From assembly GCA_023391635.1 (NCBI GenBank), contig JAEWAQ010000018.1, positions 1 through 64,000 of the forward strand: 64,000 bases of DNA. The letters are read 5' to 3'. The first letter of the stretch is position 1; each line of letters begins with the position of its first letter. Positions 61,501 to 64,000 of the stretch are shown here, piece by piece. This DNA comes from Bacillota bacterium. GTDB taxonomy: Bacteria; Bacillota; Bacilli; Paenibacillales; Paenibacillaceae. The notes under the pieces are model-generated. The model searched no databases. It was not told the DNA's origin and saw only the letters and a list, made by a program, of their open reading frames with translations. The position numbers and the translations under genes were made by a program.

Positions 61501-64000
61501 GCTTCGTATTTTATATTCCCGGGCGGTTTCATTGGAGTCGGGATCTGGGCCGTGAGTTATTACATCGGTCTCAAGCTGGATGAAGTCGCGAATAATGAGC
61601 TAACCGAGCTCGAGGATCATCTGAGGAATTATAATAGCGAACTGTGCAAGATCAAGAAGAAGCCAATCAATCCGGTCGCCGAACCGAAATACATCTGGGA
61701 TCCAAGCGGGTATGTCTATGAAGGCATGCCGAGCAATCGGGTGGAGGGTGCAACCGCCACCGTGTTGGAGAAAGACGGAGCTTCCGGCGAATGGAACGTC
61801 TGGGATGCCGAATGGTACGGCCAGACGAATCCGCTGACGACGGACGCCCGCGGGCAGTACGGATGGGATGTGCCGGAAGGCAAGTGGAAGGTCAAGTATG
61901 AGAAGGAAGGCTATGTAACGGCGTACAGCGATGAACTGGATGTGCCTCCACCGCAGCTTGAAGTCAATATTCCGCTTGTCTCCTACGCCGCTCCGCTGGC
62001 GGAACGGGCGAAGGCGGCGCTAGGCGGCGCTTATATTGATGTCTATTTCAGCAAACCGATCGACGAAGCGTCGATTCAGCCGGATGCGGTAACGGTCGCG
62101 ATCGAATCGGGGGACGATACGCCGATTCCGGGTACGGTTCAGGCCGTGAACCCGACCTGGGAGAATGGCAAACGATTGTCGAGCGTGATCCGCTACACGT
62201 CGTCCGAAGCGCTTGCCGACGGGTCCTATCGGGTTACGGTATCCGAGGCGTTGGCCAGTTATGCGGGTATACCGATCGACCCGGGTACTGAGCTGCAAGT
62301 CCGGGTCTCCCGCGAAGACAACGCGGCACCGGCCGAAGCAACGAATGTGACGGTTGGCGTTACGCTTGGCAAGGCCACCGTCCTGTGGGGCGATCCGTCC
62401 GATGACGACTATGCCATAGCGCGCATTCGTTGGAAGCAAGCAGGGGATGCGGCATACGGAGTGCCGATCGAAGTCGGCAAAGGCACGGAATGGGCGCAGA
62501 TTTCCGGTCTGTCCGCGTCCTCCGGCTATGAATTCAAGGTCACGACGGTCGACGACTCCGGCAACGAATCGTCCGGCGTAACGGCTAGCTGGACGTCAGC
62601 CGCCGATTGGCAAGCACCGCTGCCTGTCACTGATCTGAAGGCCGTTAGCGTATCGGATAGCCGAATCGCGCTCAGTTGGAACGATCCGTCATCCGCGTCC
62701 GCCGACTTGGCGAAGCTGCGCCTGACGTGGACGAAGTCGAATCAGCTCGATGCGCCGCAGGAAGTTGAAGTGCTGCCAGGAGCCGAATCGTTCACGATCA
62801 CAGGCCTGGCTCCGACGACTGAATATACGGTATCGATCACTGCTGTCGATCGCAGCGGCAATGCCTCGTCCGGGACGTTCCTGCAAGTCCGGACGGAATC
62901 CGCAAGCTCAGACGGAACCGGCGGCGATAACGGCAATGGAGGCCCTGACCATCCTCCAGCCGAAAGCGCGAAGGAAACGAAGGTGCAGATCGATGCAGGA
63001 GGCGGCAGCTTCCCGGCCTTCGACGGATGGCTCGTGTTGACGGCAGAGCCGGGCGCTTATCCGGCTGCATCGACCTTGACGCTCAAGCGGGAAGCGGCGG
63101 CGGACCGTCCGCTTGCGGCGGGCTACACCTGGATGTCGGATACGTTGGAAATCGCAGGCGCGGCCGAAGCCGCCCAAGGCAAGCCGCTGCGGCTTACTTT
63201 GCGGCTCGATCCGGCGGTCGTCGGCAAGGCGGACCCGCGGAAGCTTGGCCTCTATAAGTTGGATCCGGCTGCGAAAGCCGGGTGGACCTATGTGGGCGGC
63301 GTCCTGGAGAAGGAAGCGTACCGCCTGACAACTGCTGTTCCGTCCGATGGAACTTATGCCGTCCTGGTGTATGAACGTTCGTTTGCCGATCTGACCGCAC
63401 ACTGGAGCAGCGGCGAGGTCGCCGTGCTCGTCAGCCGCCATCTGGTGGATGGCGTAAGCGCCGACCGCTTCGAGCCGAACCGTCCGATCACGCGGGCGGA
63501 AGTGACGAAGCTGTTCGTAAGCGCGATGGAGCAAGGGAAAGCTGCTGCGGCAGATGCTGCGATAACCGGACAGGGGGCTTCGAGCGGGCTTTCGGGGGAT
63601 GAGACCGTACAGACGATCCCGACGACGGCGTTCTCGGACGTACCGAGCGGAGCTTGGTATGCCACTTACGTACGGAAGGCAGCCGAAACGGGACTTGTGT
63701 ACGGAGACAACGGCCGCTTCCGGCCGAACGATCCCGTGTCCCGCGAGGAGCTCGCCGCCCTGCTGCAACGATTCGCAGAACTGCAAGGATTCGAATCGGC
63801 GCCGCCTGCCGAAGAGGCATCGGAACTCGGTCGTTTCGCGGATGCGCGGAATGTGTCCGTATGGGCGCGGGAAGCCGTGGCGCTGGCCGTAAGGCAGCGT
63901 TGGATGCAAGGTATGACCGAGACCGAGCTGAAGCCGCTCGGCCAAGCGAGCCGGGCCCAGGCCGTATCGCTGCTCCTGAGGGTGCTGACGAGTCTGGGAG
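55558..64000 (+). CDS. Giant secreted multidomain SLH protein (partial, open at the right edge)
   Basis: At least 2,814 residues, no stop before the window end. Signal peptide (about 1-38, ending in ATASA); an Ig-like domain; an FN3 domain (about 158-248); a TolB-like beta-propeller (about 260-620, repeated DGSRVAYW and DGRYVAVS blades); many Ig-like segments; a carboxypeptidase-regulatory-like domain (about 1186-1252, LQGRVLGKDGKPAAGSMVTA); an all-helical insert (about 1870-2035) with a membrane-like stretch; a Big-like domain with IDVYFSKPIDEASIQ; two FN3 domains (about 2255-2445); a Gly-rich linker; and SLH repeats beginning FADLTAHWSSGEV, FSDVPSGAWYATYV and FADARNVSVWAREA, the third cut by the edge. 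SLH anchors it to the cell wall polymer. AAGGGGTG precedes the ATG. No catalytic domain recognised; adhesion or surface matrix role is inference. Confidence 0.9.
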   Translation, partial: MRRTTLKMLSLLLAISVALSGLLPQTLGSPATASARTAMDAASDNMLRSLLAGLTPESFLAASGTLEAPQLDPLPSLTNEESIIVAGTAAVGADVTVTYSVYNGAVIEEATTEADESGRFNYLLWLDYDGVYQIEATAELNGETSDASAPAIIEVDRTPPERVEDEGWQLAYPTDSTVLLKWSPPRISDGHGGKVADPSVVGYRIYDKTGQLLKETADTEYLMSNLASGQAYTFRLCAFDAAGNESDDIGIYAGTSPAGEVKLTSAGYPGTPLLVRDGSAVLYMDEEHSLLHRIDMETGVDEVVDLTSDGQALDGDLKDLVADRSGRIIAFASTATNLAVEAPPDGSRYAVYVYHADSGELTLISDPALRAEQPSLNADGDRVVFVEGGQIYAYDLTAHTKSLISHTIDQSPGNGVSQMPAISGDGSRVAYWTTSSDLQDASDPDGTNAVAVYDIAAGTHIWISGYAKQVKKPTISNDGRYVAVSVGFGLGWNQLYAIDLRDADPNNWTDDSFPDNRGSAGRKDKSYLETSMSSDGEYVIATLHDNNPTGSIYLTNYAERFDRDSGQVDRVGNPAMFAENAQIDEMGNRVLYVRDGEMYTYCYGECQQQQSGPAVDSASWSVQDGDLTFSSVNPGGTVTVTASGSPGQEVVADIAYQEMVGSDPAQTQTAAQTIAMTETPAASGNYRAVFTVAEGMTQIDAIKARLTDSPSGKSAAGLPLRVAGKLSIDIVTEYPGILGSGWFDLSSSNASTTRKPLAAGVTHYEYWWPASSDTAVVLTVEGGTELARQEGIVVNKGAVTTVNLSPAAIASSLTVQVSDRGNPVAAEVLFMDEGGTEIARIPTDGQGTALLASRHAGERIRVAVLPPSGYQAPPEQTVMLAIGGTELSMPLVRLQDVYSLSYSREVGSGSDKVPVIDSDVALTVKAAAGRLVRARLSKDVRQDDGSVAAAQEWLTLTETGPASGYYQATYRIAEGTATLNEFALEIDGMLQPQMYPIGRSIAGRVRLVIDAPPDSGSEQWLENAMISVVHAASPYYAGALGIEGQDRSLLVDVPYPNSQYQVILGAKNTYSDLVYVTSPGSGQTADADAVIVPRFQFEYRLKVKQAAEGNALVNATLRDSVSREILWSGDFYNEAIAKFTLSRRGADPASLELTAASMDPTYEKATITFPADVRTRSMDIALQKKPEALLQGRVLGKDGKPAAGSMVTALIGSGGDSFTRTYTILADSKGEYSMRVPVGRVELRAKNTSGSNSLSKAHVLDLSGDQTVDLQLQDLAVVTLRLYTRLGGGAWDGPIDLDFATSAHLRVTPQFSFSFLEHGQYRAWATTGDTVGICVYGHEAGLPRECREAIVGADNKADIEIRLENPGGQASFRAYAPDGTMLNALNATLYHLNDNTIKEEWLTLDPERQQFYVSIASGGSKRIVVRELYGNATATIDFTAQPGGIVQLRDIQVQPAGYFGGSRNGLEAGADWTTPGGRVTLRAVYKNTVYGTAQGAVMTIDLPKEVEFAPGTLVLNGRAVEPVLSGRTLEIPIGDIAGLNEGSMQLQLKMAGGVDASQITIVGKMKYKDAQQKAQEQIFGTAVLSVTPVTMRAPKIVADPQFEVGGYAPAGSEVTVYDNGVAVGKAPVSRAGTWTLNVRLTGPDAGKHQLTSEATVDGVRSPGERAVVLYDPNDPGLETVSMQQQQGRLVAFDPASGVAVFPYVVVPGRPYVFELKFRDATRISDVYVQMGDSSARAQLVGGKYQAVLPFTQNPGPVSVDYRKNPDATAGPEEMPTEEEFRDRLPPAIAGYDVEWKAGPGEKTPDGSVMPAGTAAMQAKLNDNMTSRVTVRSVPVDYTPSDKELRQAQATGIAVYGFSMTRSVSDSEISVRISGYVPRGAESLSVGLNRPYGITAMAAEKVALVSMEFVLKATNMGLTIRDMIQGVSDGIDPDSFEARARDALERARQICDPAAREYYVKFAKEVVADMLMHNMVKYELSMASYFIFPGGFIGVGIWAVSYYIGLKLDEVANNELTELEDHLRNYNSELCKIKKKPINPVAEPKYIWDPSGYVYEGMPSNRVEGATATVLEKDGASGEWNVWDAEWYGQTNPLTTDARGQYGWDVPEGKWKVKYEKEGYVTAYSDELDVPPPQLEVNIPLVSYAAPLAERAKAALGGAYIDVYFSKPIDEASIQPDAVTVAIESGDDTPIPGTVQAVNPTWENGKRLSSVIRYTSSEALADGSYRVTVSEALASYAGIPIDPGTELQVRVSREDNAAPAEATNVTVGVTLGKATVLWGDPSDDDYAIARIRWKQAGDAAYGVPIEVGKGTEWAQISGLSASSGYEFKVTTVDDSGNESSGVTASWTSAADWQAPLPVTDLKAVSVSDSRIALSWNDPSSASADLAKLRLTWTKSNQLDAPQEVEVLPGAESFTITGLAPTTEYTVSITAVDRSGNASSGTFLQVRTESASSDGTGGDNGNGGPDHPPAESAKETKVQIDAGGGSFPAFDGWLVLTAEPGAYPAASTLTLKREAAADRPLAAGYTWMSDTLEIAGAAEAAQGKPLRLTLRLDPAVVGKADPRKLGLYKLDPAAKAGWTYVGGVLEKEAYRLTTAVPSDGTYAVLVYERSFADLTAHWSSGEVAVLVSRHLVDGVSADRFEPNRPITRAEVTKLFVSAMEQGKAAAADAAITGQGASSGLSGDETVQTIPTTAFSDVPSGAWYATYVRKAAETGLVYGDNGRFRPNDPVSREELAALLQRFAELQGFESAPPAEEASELGRFADARNVSVWAREAVALAVRQRWMQGMTETELKPLGQASRAQAVSLLLRVLTSLG

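Overview
The window looks like chromosomal DNA from a spore-former-type Bacillota of the Paenibacillaceae (Paenibacillus or Cohnella are the best guesses). The evidence is family content rather than a marker gene: YesN/YesM regulators beside a CUT1 sugar transporter that lacks its own ATPase, a lipoprotein binding protein, GH44 and SLH-domain surface proteins, many GGAGG-type ribosome sites with GTG/TTG starts, and a fairly GC-rich composition (judged by eye, not computed). No rRNA, tRNA or CRISPR array was seen.

Layout. 1-1.2 kb: tail of an IS1182-like transposase and a double VOC protein. 1.4-10.6 kb: signalling block with a two-kinase hybrid histidine kinase, a HAD phosphatase, and a four-gene minus-strand set (receiver, Hpt-REC-GGDEF-REC, histidine kinase, receiver) with a divergent Hpt protein, which together read as a multistep phosphorelay ending in c-di-GMP. 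10.7-17.6 kb: sugar ABC importer (binding protein and two permeases) with its YesM/YesN two-component system. 17.7-25.1 kb: an ATP-grasp ligase and a 2-kb-residue-scale DUF4011 helicase/nuclease protein. 25.3-32.9 kb: Hsp33, MerR/TipAS regulator, an unrecognised membrane-anchored protein, methyltransferase, SDR plus ManD-type dehydratase, and a VOC fragment.

33.2-36.8 kb: a ba3-type cytochrome oxidase operon with the tiny subunit IIa, CuA subunit II, subunit I, SCO copper chaperone and an unrecognised membrane protein, behind a Fur-box-like site. 36.9-37.7 kb: AbrB/Doc toxin-antitoxin pair. 37.7-38.4 kb: decayed DNA with two gene remnants. 38.4-42.3 kb: nitronate monooxygenase, XRE regulator, small proteins, an L25/Ctc-like protein and DoxX. 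42.4-48.7 kb: MalT-like regulator, NAD(P)HX repair enzyme, and a CrtQ-like glycosyltransferase with a PlsY-like acyltransferase.

48.9-64 kb: extracellular and regulatory block with a GH44 glucanase carrying three internal repeats, a LuxR-type ATPase regulator, a broken cupin gene, a small haem-oxidase-like membrane protein, and a giant secreted protein (at least 2,814 residues, open at the right edge) ending in SLH domains. A near-identical palindrome overlaps a TATAAT box upstream of both the GH44 gene and the cupin remnant, and may be a shared operator.
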